Notes: a model not told the origin generated them from the sequence alone. Shown: positions 33,603 to 44,102, counted from the stretch's first letter. The stretch: DNA of 64,000 bases from Azolla caroliniana (GCA_043228905.1 JBHGNT010000015.1:15686001-15750000); one strand, 5' to 3'. A program made the numbers and translations.

Positions 33603-34550
33603 TCACGTGATATGTGTGAAAGTGAGTAGTGACTCTCGATGTTCAAGAACTTTACCAATGAATGTTGCAATCGAGAGTGCACATTGTGGTTGTGAGAGGA
33701 ATTCATGCAAAGATTGGGCTCGATCGAAGAGATGTGTAAAGCATGGTCGAATATGATCAAAGGCAGAGCATTGTATCAAAGTGTGATACTCAGACTCGCG
33801 AACTTGTTTAGGGCAAAGTGCGCATAGCCGACCACTCTCATCACTTGTACCCCAACGCCCTATTTCACATCGCAATGCATGTGAGCTAAGTCGCATGGAA
33901 GCAATGGTTCGAATGGAAGATAACGGTATGGGCTCTAACATGTATGGATGTGTACGATTTCCCCGTTCCGCGAAGAATATGGTTTTGTAGTTAGGTGCAA
34001 CATGTGTAGTATAATGTGTGAAGCGTGAGCCTCCACATTTGTCCCATGTCATGATACATTGGGCGTTGCAAAAATGCCTCATTTACAGAGGAATCTAATG
34101 ATGCATCATGAAGCAAGTGTCCCACATCCCATCTACCAAACCATTTTTCTATATCTTGCATCCAACCGGAACACAAAATTTTGCTTTTATGCGTCTTTTG
34201 GATCTTTTTGCTTGCTTCCCACGCAATTCTAGGAAGTCGATGTGAGGGACTTTTTTGAACCTTAAGCATGTATTCAACAACCCTTTCCATGGCCATGATC
34301 TCAATGGGAAGCGATCCCGTCTCAAGGAGGAGGAGGGTGTAGGGCGTTTGTTTCTTAACTTGTAGAAACTTGGTAAGAAAATGCTTTTGGACATTTTCAA
34401 ACTCTTTCCACATAGATTTAGGGATGCTACCGCCCCATACTTCCACCCCATAGAGAAGAACCGGTGTCACCAAAGTGTCGAAAAGATATTTCTTGAGGAC
34501 CCAACACTTAATATCTCCAAGATTGCATGTGTTCTCAAATGCATAATGCT
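33603..34550 (-). pseudogene. LINE-1A ORF2 C-terminal region with finger
   Basis: This continues ORF2 after two frameshifts. The first open part (34473-33991) reads TPVLLYGVEVWGGSIPKSMW and VQKHFLTKFLQVKKQTPYTL, a typical post-RT thumb. The second (34082-33603) carries MRLSSHALRCEIGRWG and a C-x2-C-x8-H-x4-C finger (CALCPKQVRESEYHTLIQC), then FDHIRPCFTHLF. LINE-1C and LINE-4b preserve the same finger region. Confidence 0.8.
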
Positions 34551-36982
34551 CGCTTGCCCGCCTCTAAGCGGTGTGTAGCACATTCATTCCATCTATGATT
34601 TGAAGGAACTTCAAGGCCAAGATATTTGAAGCTTTCCACACATTCAAGTGGCTCATTGTTGTACATAATGCATGGTTTATCTCTTTTTTGGCTCTTCACA
34701 AGCATAATCTTTGTTTTAGAGCTATTGACACTTAATTTAGTATGCATGCAAAATTTTTCCAATGCCTTCATAAGCTTTTGTGCATCTCCTAAAGTATTTG
34801 CAAAAAGCACTACATCATCTGCATATAACAAAAGCATAATCACAACATTCCCAATGGCAATTTCTTCAACACATTCTTCCTTTGCAAACTTGGTAACCAT
34901 TTCTTCCAATTCATCAATGCATAGACCAAATAGTGTTGGTGAGAGTGGGCATCCTTGCTTAACACCAATAGTGCTTTTGAAAAAATCTGAAAGTTTATCT
35001 CTCATGCGCACACAACATATAACCTTCTCATAAATTCGGGAAATTGCAAGCATATATTCACTTGGCACCTCAAGTTCTTCCATTCGCCTCCAAAGATGCT
35101 CACGAGGTACCATATCAAAAGCTTTCTTGAAGTCTACAAAGCAACAATATAAACCTTTACCTCTAAGGCGACTTTCCTCCGTTAATACTCGAAGGGTGAT
35201 AAGGTGATCAATGGTGCTATGGTGTTTCCGAAAGCCAGCTTGTCCATAAGCTCTCTTACCACTTTTTTCAGCCCATACACTTATCTTTGATTCCATTATA
35301 CATCCAAATAGTTTTGCCATTAATGAGCCAACCATGATGGTTCGATAGTTGTTTACATTATTTATATCTCCACCTTTATGTAAAGGTTTGATCCAATTTG
35401 TAGTCCAATCGTACGGCATACCATGTTGCAATGCATCATTAAACATATCGCTTATCCATATATGTGCTTCCTTTCCCGTCCATTTGAGCATTTCAGCCTT
35501 TATACATTGAAGATCGCTTGCCTTTCGAGAGGCCAATTTCTTAAGTCCTATGCATATATCTTCAATTGTAAAGAAGGGAGGCATATGTGAAAGAGAACCA
35601 TAACACATCATCTTTCCGGCAAGAGATAACTCATATAAATTCTTACAATGCATAGACAAGTCATGAAGAGTTAAGTCACCATAACTCTCAACACGTTTTT
35701 CCTTTAGATTTCCCCAAAATTTAGCACATGCATGTGCTTTCTCTTGCGTTTGGATAAGTTGTTGAGTAACTTCCCATATTCTTCTCTTTCTTTGAATAAG
35801 CCTTTTATACTCATGCAAATGCTTTTGGTAATTCTCTTTATCCTTAACTACATCCAAAACCATAAGGCACTTTCGAGCTTCATGACATTCTTTATCAAAC
35901 CATTTTTTCCTAAGTTTCTTGGTGCATTTCCAAGATGTGCGATTGGTCGAAAAACATTTGTTTGTACATGAGAGAATGACTTTCTTGAAAGCTTCCCATT
36001 TGCATTCTAGTGTGGCACCATGTTGTATCTTTGTCATTTGTAACATATCCTCAACCATCTTGGAATACATGGGTGCTCGCTTAAGGTTCATGCTCAAGTG
36101 CGGTTGTTTATTATCTTCAATAGCCTTCTCACAATCAAACCTATGCATACATTTGAGATTGATACATAAAGGCCTATGATCGGATTCCGGTGTCCATTGA
36201 CCAAGTGAGAATTTATGTATACGATCCAAAATACATTCGGAAAGTAGCACATAGTCAATCACACTATTTCCATTGTGTTTTCTACATGTAAAACCATTAG
36301 TGTTGGGCCATAAGGAAATACCATTTGCAATAAGCAATCCGGTACTATTGCACATTTGTAGGAGTAACTTCCCAAATTGGTCCGGATCTTTTTCATCGCT
36401 AGAAGAGCGGTTATACATTTGCATATCCTCTTGCATCCTTGAGATATGTGGCATGAAAGATTCTTGTGAATCAAGTTGGAAACTTCTTGTACGAGCATTC
36501 ATGTCACCAAAGACAATAACTTCCCCTTTGGATTTGAAATAAGCAATATCATCTTCTAGATTGGCAAACGGTTGATCTTTATCCAAACAAGCATAAAAGT
36601 TAGAATCTTGATGAGGGATGTAACATCCAACTACAAAAGTGGGCAAATCATTAGGTGTTTCTATTTTGAGCCATATGTAGCATTTATTTTCATCATTTTT
36701 TATGATTGACACATATTTCTCTATTTCCTTCTTAATCAAACATGCCACCCCTCCTTGTCCTCTTCTTTGTCTTGGATTTTTCTTCCATATCAAAGAGTGT
36801 ACATTATAGTTTCCTAAACCTTGAATCCTTTGAGTATCATGCTCCCATGTCTCAACAAGAAGTGTGATATCCGAGTCATCGGTGAACTCCTCTATGCCAA
36901 ATCCCGCATTCCATGGGTATCCATTGCAATTCCAAAAGCATAGTCGTAAAAGGCGTGGGTTAGTCTCATAGATCACGTGTCC
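34535..36982 (-). CDS. LINE-1A ORF2 endonuclease and reverse transcriptase
   Basis: An 813-codon open frame. The APE-type endonuclease spans roughly the first 250 residues: RLCFWNCNGYPW, LLVETWEHDTQ (catalytic Glu), GGVACLIKKEIEKY, VFGDMNARTRSF and DHRPLCINL. RT follows: KKLASRKASDLQCIKAEML, WIKPLHKGGDINNVNNYRT, AYGQAGFRKHHSTIDHL, CFVDFKKAFDMVP, IGVKQGCPLSPTLFGLCIDE and LLLYADDVVLFANT with the intact catalytic YADD. The frame continues directly from ORF1 through one TAG, and no ATG precedes the endonuclease. It ends by a frameshift near 34550, so the element is not intact as it stands. Confidence 0.9.
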   Translation of the reverse strand, partial: GHVIYETNPRLLRLCFWNCNGYPWNAGFGIEEFTDDSDITLLVETWEHDTQRIQGLGNYNVHSLIWKKNPRQRRGQGGVACLIKKEIEKYVSIIKNDENKCYIWLKIETPNDLPTFVVGCYIPHQDSNFYACLDKDQPFANLEDDIAYFKSKGEVIVFGDMNARTRSFQLDSQESFMPHISRMQEDMQMYNRSSSDEKDPDQFGKLLLQMCNSTGLLIANGISLWPNTNGFTCRKHNGNSVIDYVLLSECILDRIHKFSLGQWTPESDHRPLCINLKCMHRFDCEKAIEDNKQPHLSMNLKRAPMYSKMVEDMLQMTKIQHGATLECKWEAFKKVILSCTNKCFSTNRTSWKCTKKLRKKWFDKECHEARKCLMVLDVVKDKENYQKHLHEYKRLIQRKRRIWEVTQQLIQTQEKAHACAKFWGNLKEKRVESYGDLTLHDLSMHCKNLYELSLAGKMMCYGSLSHMPPFFTIEDICIGLKKLASRKASDLQCIKAEMLKWTGKEAHIWISDMFNDALQHGMPYDWTTNWIKPLHKGGDINNVNNYRTIMVGSLMAKLFGCIMESKISVWAEKSGKRAYGQAGFRKHHSTIDHLITLRVLTEESRLRGKGLYCCFVDFKKAFDMVPREHLWRRMEELEVPSEYMLAISRIYEKVICCVRMRDKLSDFFKSTIGVKQGCPLSPTLFGLCIDELEEMVTKFAKEECVEEIAIGNVVIMLLLYADDVVLFANTLGDAQKLMKALEKFCMHTKLSVNSSKTKIMLVKSQKRDKPCIMYNNEPLECVESFKYLGLEVPSNHRWNECATHRLEAGKRALCI

Positions 36983-37614
36983 CTATTTGCCTACATTTCC
37001 ATCTTTAGGCACATCCTTAACCTTGTTTTTCAATCTTTCTTCATATGCTTTACGACGAGCATTTTGTTGTGAGATAGTACGATCTTCACTCACAAAGCAT
37101 TGTGTACCTTTGAGGTATACCCAACTATTTTCGAGTATGATCCGCCGCTTTGTATCATCTGTCATTGTGCATACAATAGGCCTTTCTCCGGAGCGACTAA
37201 CACCATGTTTCCCAACTCGGTGTGCCCCATATACATTCACATCTGACATCCCATAATGCATGCTAAAAAATTCACCAATGGCCTTTCCAAGGGATGCGGG
37301 TGTTTCAATACTCTCTTCTTTAATCCCACGGATGACAATGTTCTTTGATCGTCGTTCACGTTCTTTCAATTCTCGGACATCTATGTTTTCGATATTCTTC
37401 TCTTGATGCATCACATGCATATTAGATGAGTTTGATAGCACATCCCCACCACATACATCGGCCCATGACTTCTTTGTACATACATTTTTCATCTCACTTA
37501 CATCCCGCCTCATCGTGTCCAATTTTTCTTCTTTTAATGCTTCCTTTAACTCAATCTTGTTAAGGCGCTCATTTGTTTCAAAAGAAGCTCTTTTACATTC
37601 TTGAATCTCTTCTT

Positions 37615-37616
<2 letters not shown>
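36983..37616 (-). pseudogene. LINE-1A ORF1 (RNA-binding, 5'-truncated)
   Basis: The ORF1 protein would coat the LINE RNA. The frame is open from the 37616 junction. A Glu/Lys-rich, coiled-coil-like start (ERLNKIELKEALKEEK) precedes an RRM-like domain of the L1 ORF1 type: SKNIVIRGIKEE, VNVYGAHRVGKHG, ERPIVCTMTDD and VYLKGTQCFVSEDRTISQQ, then a basic end (NARRKAYEERLKNKVK). No initiator can be assigned because the 5' end is lost. It ends in TAG at 36983-36985. Confidence 0.8.
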
Positions 37617-37655
<39 letters not shown>

Positions 37656-38239
37656 TTCTATTATCGTCTTCCAAGGTCAAATATGACAGGCTATGATACC
37701 AAAAAAAATCATTTCACATAATACATGTGAAAGTGAGTAGTGGCTCTCAATGTTCAAGAACTTTACCAATGAAGATTGCAATTGAGAGTGCACATTGTGG
37801 TTGTTAGAGAAATTCATGCGAAGATTTGCCGTGGTCGAAGATGTGTGGAAAGCATGGTCAAATATGATCAAAGCCAATGCATTGTATCAAAGAGTGATAC
37901 TCAGACTCTCGAACCTGTTTAGGGCAAAGTATGCATAGTCGACCGCTTTCATCACTTGTGCCCCAACGCCCTATCTCACATCACAATGCATGGGACCTAA
38001 GTTGCATGGAAATAGTGGTTCGGATGACAAACAATGAGATGGGCTCTAACATGTATTGATGTGTAAGATCTCCCCATTCGGCAAAGAATATGATTTTGTA
38101 GTTAGGGTGCAACATGTGTAGTATAATGTGTAAACCATGAACCTACACATTTTTTCCATGTCATGATACATTGTGTTGCAAAAAGGCCTCATTTATAGAG
38201 GAATCTAGTGATGCATCATAAAGCAAGTGTGTTGTATCC
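37617..38239 (-). mobile_element. LINE-1B, 3' part (split by copia-C)
   Basis: Minus-strand 3' end of a second LINE-1 copy, matching LINE-1A 33547-34130. It ends in an (AG)18 tract (37617-37652, CT on its own strand), which abuts the truncated 5' end of LINE-1A. Homology continues at 44103 on the other side of copia-C. The hairpin near 37672-37700 carries a small insertion (AGCCTGTCA for AGGTCA). The two LINE-1 copies thus lie head to tail. Confidence 0.85.
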
Positions 38240-38244
38240 CATCT
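38240..38244. repeat. copia-C target-site duplication, left copy
   Basis: CATCT immediately precedes the LTR start and is repeated at 44098-44102. LINE-1A at the same place has a single CCCATCTACCAAACC, confirming a 5-bp duplication. Confidence 0.9.
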
Positions 38245-38654
38245 TGTAAAAGAATAGCGTGCGGAAGCAATAGAAAACCGAAAAACAGAAACGCAGGTTT
38301 AATGGAGAGCTTGAATATACACAGTACACGGGAGAGACAGAGAGAGAGAGAGAGCACACAGTAATTCAATTAAAAAATAATACTCAATCTGTACATTGTA
38401 TGTGTTCAGTGAACACTTTTATACAAGTCCAAAGTCCATACGGACTGACAGAAGTACGGTGTACTTCAATGCTCACACAAGCGTCTAACACTAACTATGA
38501 GACATTAACTACCTAGTAGTCTAGGCTGCTACTAAGCTTCTGATTACTGATGGATCCAGCTAACCGGCTCACCGACCCGGCTCATCCTTTCGAATGTCGA
38601 TCCGGCTTAGGCTTATTCAGCCGATTCGGGTCCAGTTGAGCTTGCCACTCAACA
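38245..38654 (-). repeat. copia-C 3' LTR
   Basis: On the minus strand it runs TGTTGAGTGGCAAG ... CTATTCTTTTACA, with TG/CA ends. A promoter box TATAAAAG on that strand lies near 38420. The polypurine tract GAGGGGGAG borders it at 38655-38663. Confidence 0.9.
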
Positions 38655-38663
38655 CTCCCCCTC
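38655..38663 (-). promoter_or_regulatory. copia-C polypurine tract
   Basis: GAGGGGGAG on the minus strand, ending right where the 3' LTR begins. It primes plus-strand DNA synthesis in LTR elements. Confidence 0.85.
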
Positions 38664-39002
38664 AAGCTCAACTTGAGGTTAGATCGTAGTGTCAGTCTCC
38701 ATGGCAGCCGGTCCTTCCACCCGTCTCCTTCTGGCGTCACTCCGCCTCGCTCGCGCTCCTCGTCCGGTCTGGTCCCGTTTGCCGTGACCCTTCTGTTTCT
38801 TCGCACCTCGACCACCTTGATCGGCCTGTCTGTTGAACAGGCCCAAATCGGCTCCCTCGCTACTGTGACTTCGGCGCTTGTCAATTCGCCGATTCCTTCG
38901 TGTTGGCGTCGACTTTTGCTGCCTTCTCGTCCTCTTGGCCTTGAATTGATCCGGTTCTTCCGAATCCGTCTGTTGAACCGAATCGACAGTCTCTGATTCG
39001 TT

Positions 39003-40424
39003 CTAGCTCTTGTCCAAATCGGTCACTCCCAATTCGTCTTTCGGTTCCAGGCTCTTCACCACATCGGACCATGTCCGGGTCTTGGCCTTCTTCTTCCAGT
39101 CGGTTCTGTCATTCTTGACTCTGCCACCATTGCCGCTTGTTTCGACTTGTTCGGACGTGTCAACTTCCTTTGTCGACTCGGCTCCTTTCTTCGTCTTATC
39201 TCTCCCTCTGTCAGTTCTTCCCTCATTGGCGCAATCGGCAATTTCTTTGCCTTTGCCCGTTCTGGTGTCTTTGCCCGTTCTTCCCCTCAAGTGTGGCACG
39301 TCGAGATGCTGAACACGAAGCATTTCGGTGAAGTGCTGCAACTTGTCTGATCCGAGCAATTTGGTGAAGATGTCGGAAACTTGCCGATTCGTATGAACAT
39401 ACCAAAGTTCGACTTCACCGCTCAGGACACGCTCACGCAAAAAGTGATAGTGCACTTCTATGTGCTTTGTGCGAGCATGGAATACGAGGTTCTTGGCGAG
39501 CTGCATGCCGCTTATGTTGTCACAATAGATCAAGATCGGGGTCGACACCTCGATCCGCAGGTCTTGCAGCAGTCGCCGAAGCCAAATGGCTTCACAGGTG
39601 GCAACGGTAGCACCCCGGTATTCAGCTTCAATGCTCAAAAGGGCCACTGTTGGCTGCTTTTTGCTGCTCCACGCAACAACCGCGCTACCAAGGGAAAACA
39701 TATAGTCGGAGGTGGATCGGCGATCCAATGCATCGCCGGCCTAGTCGGCATCGGTGTAGCCGACTAGCTCTTTGGTTATACCATGTGGTATAACAATCCC
39801 CGTTCCTTCGTGCCGCTCACATATCGCAAAATTCGATGCGCGCATAGAAGGTGCTCCACGGTCGGCTTTTGCATATATTCGCTGATCACACCGACCAAAT
39901 AACTGATGTCGGGTCGGGTGATTATCAAATATATAAGGCTTCCGACGATTTGTCGGAACCGCTTCTCATCGTAGGCCGGTCTGGAGTCGGGACGGAGCTT
40001 CTGGTTCCAGTACAGGGGTGTGGAGATCGGGCGGCATTCCGTCATGCGGCATGCTGAACTTGTACAACATATTTAACACATAGTGTCTTTGTGAGAGAAA
40101 TATGTTGTCGGGGGTTCGGATCACCTCGATCCCAAGGAAATAGTGAAGGTCCCCCAGGTCCTTCATCCCAAATGCGTCCGACAGCTGGGACTTGAGTCAA
40201 CTGATTTCATCGAATCCGGGTCCGGTGATGACTAGATCATCAACATACAACAAGATGCAAACCAGACCGTCCGGACCTTGCCGGATGAATAACGAAGAGT
40301 CAGACTTGGAGGCCACGAACCCCATCTTATGCAACCGGTGCGTGATCTTGGCATTCCAAGCTTGGGGGGCTTGCTTCAGGCCATAAAGTGACTTCTTCAG
40401 CCGGCATACGACTGACTTGGTCAT
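39003..40424 (-). pseudogene. copia-C RT palm, RNase H and basic C-terminal extension
   Basis: RT continues with LKKSLYGLKQAPQAWNAKI and LLYVDDLVITGPG (intact YVDD), then DLGDLHYFLGIEVIRT and VGSLIYLIITRPDISYLVG. RNase H reads AVVAWSSKKQPTVALLSIEA, EAIWLRRLL, ILIYCDNISGMQLA and HARTKHIEVHYHFLRERV. After the usual copia end the frame stays open for about 117 more codons of Lys/Arg/Glu-rich sequence (TGKGKEIADCANEGRTDRG, WSDVVKSLEP). Frameshifts break the region near 40195 and 39980, and stops near 39776. Confidence 0.85.
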
Positions 40425-41695
40425 CCCCGACTGGAAACCGGGGGGGGTTGGGTCATAAAGACCTCTTCTTCAAGATCGCCTTGAAGAAATGCATTCTTCA
40501 AGTCCATATGGTGAAGATGCCACCTCCTTGCCACAACAACTGCTAGCGCCACACGAACCGTAGTCATCTTTGCTACCAGAGCGAAGGTCTCGTCGTAGTC
40601 GATTCCTTGGGTCTGCACATATCCCTTCACCACTAACCGGACCTTGTACCAGTTAACCGAACCATCGACATTGTACTTAACCTTGTACACCCACTTACAT
40701 CTGATCGGTTTACAGTGTCGGGGAGGGTCAACTAGGTCCCATGTGTCGTTGGCATCAAGTGCCCACATTTCTTCCTCCATAGCGGCACGCCAATTTGCGT
40801 CCCTTGCCACTTCTGCATAGCTCTCCGGCTCATGCACTTCTGCCACCTTGGTCATGTACGCATAGTGATGCGCCATGTACTCATTGTACCCGTACCGCTT
40901 CATGGGGTTCTTCTGGTGGGAAGACCGCCGTAACTTATCGTTACCCGGTTTGAGGCCCATCTTGGCTGGTTTAGACTTCATTCTCGAAGATCCACCTTCA
41001 TCCTTTCCGGAGTCGGATTCGCTCCGATCCAAGTCAACATTGCCGGTTTCGTATTCCGGCATCTTCTTCTTCCCCTTCTCTTTGTGCGTGAACCGTCTCC
41101 TCGGTTCCTTGCGCGGGGAGAGCACAACAGAGTCTCCATTACTCGCTGGTTCCTCATCCGACTGGTCATCCCGACTCAGCCACTCATTTAGTCCACTTAA
41201 CCGAAATGAGATCGGACTCTCTTCTAGAGTGCCGAGGTCTTCATCTTTTATCTGGACCGGTTCAGGCTCACTAGCTTCATCCTCCGGTATCGGGTCAGGG
41301 TCGGAAGTCGGAGCCAGTAAGGCATACCATGATGCCGTCTCATCAAACTCAACAACTCGGCTAACTCGGACTTGCTTCATCCGGGGGTTATAGCACTTAT
41401 ACCCCTTTTGCGTATACGAGTAACCGACCAGGATGCATTTCTCTAACTTTGCATCCAACTTCCTCCGCTTCTCATCCGGCACATGCACATATGCAATGCT
41501 ACTGAATATCTGAAGGTGTCTCAAATTCGGCTTGCGTCTGAAATACAGCTCATGTGCGGACACCTTGTCACCGATCCGGTTTTGGATATAGACGGCCGTC
41601 CGGACCGCCTCAGCCCAGTAGAAATGGGGCATGCTCTTCTCCTCCAGCATTGCCCTGGCCGTGTCGACAATCAACCGATTCTTCCTTTTGGCCAC
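40421..41695 (-). pseudogene. copia-C integrase C-terminus and RT fingers
   Basis: 424 open codons. Integrase end: KRKNRLIVDTARAMLEE, HFYWAEAVRTAVYIQNR, AYVHVPDEKRRKLDAK and CILVGYSYTQKGYKCYNP. A long acidic linker (residues ~145-260) follows. RT begins with AEVARDANWRAAMEEEMWAL, DTWDLVDPPRHCKPI, CKWVYKVKYN, DYDETFALVAKMTTVR and MDLKNAFLQGDLEEEVFM. ALVAK replaces the usual APVAK. Confidence 0.88.
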
Positions 41696-41782
41696 ACCGT
41701 TTTGCTACGGTGTGTATCTGCAGCTGATCTCTCTCTGAATTCCTTTTTGCTACAGATAACTGTTGAATTGGCCGGAAAATTA

Positions 41783-42340
41783 TTATTTTCCGCCATCCGA
41801 CCGCAGGCACTTGATCTTCCTCTCCGTTTCTCGTTCAACCAGGTTTTGTAGGTTCCGGAAACACTCGAAGACTTCGCTCTTCCGTTCAATGAGGTAGATC
41901 CATGTGTGCTGGTTGTAGTCGTCGATGAAGGAGACGAAATACCGACTCCCACCAAGACTAACGTTCTGTGTTGGTCCCCATACATCCAAATGAATAAGGT
42001 CGAGCTTGTTACGGCTACGGTTTCGTTCGGTGGGGAATGGAAGCCGATGTTGCTTCCCGAGTTGGCATGCTTCACATATTTCGGCCTTTCGGCCACTGAA
42101 CTTCGGCAAACCGAAAACAACTTGTTTTGTTTGCAGGTCTTGAAGCCTCCAGTAATTGACATGGCCGATCCGCTTGTGCCAGAGATCAATATCCGATTCA
42201 ATCTTTTGTCCTTTGGCGAACAAAGCGGTGCCAACGTCATTGGTGTTGAGGATGAACATCCTCCCTTCTCTACGTCCTTGCGCAATAATCTGGCCCTCTT
42301 CCTCGATGAAGCACCCAAGCTGCGTAAACCGCACCTGCAT
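41783..42340 (-). pseudogene. copia-C GAG-pre-integrase and integrase core
   Basis: LWHKRIGHVNYWRLQDL is followed by the HHCC finger region (CEACQLGKQHRLPFP), then LDLIHLDVWGPTQNV with the first catalytic Asp, YFVSFIDDYNQHTWIYL and KIKCLRSDGGK with the second Asp. A frameshift then leads to the catalytic Glu region further down. Stops occur upstream of MQVRFTQLG. Confidence 0.85.
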
Positions 42341-42529
42341 CCCCTAGTCAACGATCTAACCGACTGACACCAGGTTCTTCGTTATAGTCGGAACGTGTAA
42401 TACGTTCATCAGCTTCCCCTTCTGTCCAAGGTGGCTCAAAGGGACTTCTCCGATAAGCACGATTGGGTGAGGAGTGTCGTCTCTAGTTTCGACGACTCTT
42501 TGTTGTTCTAGTTTCTCCAAGAAAGAGAA

Positions 42530-43594
42530 TCACTCTTTGTGGCTCGTCATGTGATTCGACGCACCGGAATCAACGTACCACACTTCCTCCGATTTGGAAG
42601 TGGTCTTCTTCATCGAGTTAGCATCGTGTTTCATCACCAAGGCTGGCCCTTTACCGGCTTTTCCGGTTTTGGATCCTCCCGATCCTTCTGCGTAGTGCGA
42701 GTATTGCCGGTTCTCTCTGCCGGCTTTGCCGGATTCGGATCTGTCCGAATCGGCGCACTTCTTCCAGCACTCACTTTCTCTATGGCCCTTTTTACCACAT
42801 TACCAACATTCCGTGTCGGCCTTTGCTTGCTGGCCTCCGGCGCCGCCTTGACTCCCCCTGCTTGTGGAGGGTTCAGAACTGTTGTCAATATGTTCTTTGT
42901 GCCTTCAGTCCTACTCTTGCCAGCTGCTACCATTGCGAGCCAACCTGCCTCGTCCACCATGCCCATGGGGCCAATCCACCTCCGTGTACAACATCTAGCT
43001 GTCGGTGGGTGCACTTGGTCACACACCGACGTGGTTCTCCTCCACAATGACCATCGACTGTAAGTCGAAAAATGACGGCATATTCTCCCGTGTACACACA
43101 ACAGTTCGGAATGCTTTGAACTTTGATGCCAGTTCCCCAAGACAGATCTGCACCATCTCACCTTCTTCGACGTTCACATCGATAGAGGCTAAGGAGTCGC
43201 ATATCTCTTTGATCTCCAAGGTGTAATCAGCCACCAACAAGTCGCGTTGTCGTAGGTTGCTCAGCTTCTGTCGGAGTTGAAGCTTCCTAACTGTAGTGCT
43301 TGCGGCGAAAATCTTCTTCAGATTTCCCCTAGCATCTTTCGGCGTTCTTGCATCCTGAATGTAGCTTAGGAGTTGTTTGCTCACACAAGACGCGAAGCAG
43401 TACAATACTCTACTCACAGACTGTTCCCACGCCGAGAAATCTTTGTGTGTCGATTCAGGTGTTGTGTCATTTGCTCTGTTGACATAGCTCCAGTAACCGT
43501 GCTCGAGTAGGTACTGGTGCATCTTGTAGGACCAAGACGCGTAGTTTCTGTCGAGCTTCTCCGTTGGAAGCGAGCTAGCCATGCCTCTATCCAT
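42530..43594 (-). pseudogene. copia-C gag and protease
   Basis: gag starts 84 nt after the 5' LTR (MDRGMASSLPTEKLDRNYAS), a UBN2-type capsid with LLEHGYWSYV, QLRQKLSNLRQRD, YTLEIKEICDSLASI and LASKFKAFRTVV. After a frameshift near 43030 a basic region leads to a zinc knuckle near 42785-42815 (C-W-x-C-GKKGHRESEC), in which one codon is now TAA. The protease entry VWYVDSGASNHMTS with D-S-G lies near 42550-42590, with a TGA shortly after. Confidence 0.82.
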
Positions 43595-43665
43595 CGGTTT
43601 TACATGTTCTTCTTGGTTGGTTTTCCTTTCAAGCTAGGTTGGCTGTAGAGGTTCTCAACCCTCGT

Positions 43666-43677
43666 GCTCTGATACCA
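43666..43677 (-). promoter_or_regulatory. copia-C primer-binding site
   Basis: TGGTATCAGAGC on the minus strand directly follows the 5' LTR end. This is the standard plant copia site complementary to initiator Met tRNA, with no mismatch to that consensus. Confidence 0.92.
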
Positions 43678-44097
43678 TGTAAAAGAATAGCGTGCGGAAG
43701 CAATAGAAGACCGAAAAATAGGAACGCAGGTTTAATGGAGAGATTGAATATACACAATACGTGGGAGAGACAGAGAGAGAGAAGAGAGCACACAGAAATT
43801 CAATTAAAAAATAATACTCAATCTGTACATCATATGTGTTCAGTGAACACTTTTATACAAGTCCATACGGACTGACAGAAGTATGGTGTACTTCAATGCT
43901 CACACAAGCGTCTGACACTAACTATGAGACATTAACTACCTAGTAGTCTAGGCTGCTACTAGGCTTCCGGTTAATGATGGATCCGGCTAACCGGCTCCCC
44001 AGCTCACCGGCTCACCGATCCGGCTCATCCTTCCGAATGCCGATCTGGCTCGGGCTTATTTAGCCGATCCGGATCTGGTTGAGCTTGCCACTTAACA
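43678..44097 (-). repeat. copia-C 5' LTR
   Basis: Direct repeat of the 3' LTR, starting TGTTAAGTGGCAAGC on the minus strand and ending CTTTTACA. It carries a small local duplication (ACCGGCTCCCCAGCTC) absent from the other LTR. Confidence 0.9.
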
Positions 44098-44102
44098 CAT
44101 CT
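44098..44102. repeat. copia-C target-site duplication, right copy
   Basis: CATCT directly after the LTR end, matching 38240-38244. Confidence 0.9.

Larger units (their letters stand above)
33512..37616 (-). mobile_element. LINE-1A: non-LTR retrotransposon with microsatellite tail
   Basis: A LINE of about 4.1 kb on the minus strand with ORF1, endonuclease, RT and a C-terminal finger. The 3' end carries the hairpin AGGTCA-TATT-TGACCT (33565-33580) and a (CTAT)n/(CT)n tail at 33512-33546, not poly(A). The 5' end is cut at 37616, where the AG tract of LINE-1B begins; ORF1 is open right up to that point, so its N-terminus is missing. Lesions are few: one in-frame TAG between ORF1 and ORF2 and two frameshifts near the C-terminus. 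RT motifs differ from the L1-like LINE-2 and LINE-3; the microsatellite tail suggests an RTE- or CR1-like clade, which I cannot resolve by eye. Confidence 0.88.
38245..44097 (-). mobile_element. copia-C: complete-structure Ty1/copia retrotransposon
   Basis: Two LTRs of 410 and 420 bp, a perfect PBS, a polypurine tract, a 5-bp target duplication and domains in the order gag, protease, integrase, RT, RNase H on the minus strand. The LTRs differ by roughly 7% by eye, so the insertion is not recent. The coding region has several stops and frameshifts. Base composition is richer in GC than the flanks, consistent with arrival from elsewhere in the genome. It sits inside LINE-1B and is therefore younger than that copy. 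Confidence 0.93.

Noticed and set aside
33574-34082. Separate small gene at the end of LINE-1A
   Set aside because: The minus-strand 159-codon frame is the frameshifted ORF2 C-terminus; its finger matches LINE-4b and LINE-1C.
40875-42367. Plus-strand ORFs of 150-170 codons across copia-C
   Set aside because: Antisense shadows of copia-C integrase and RT, whose minus-strand frames carry the conserved motifs.
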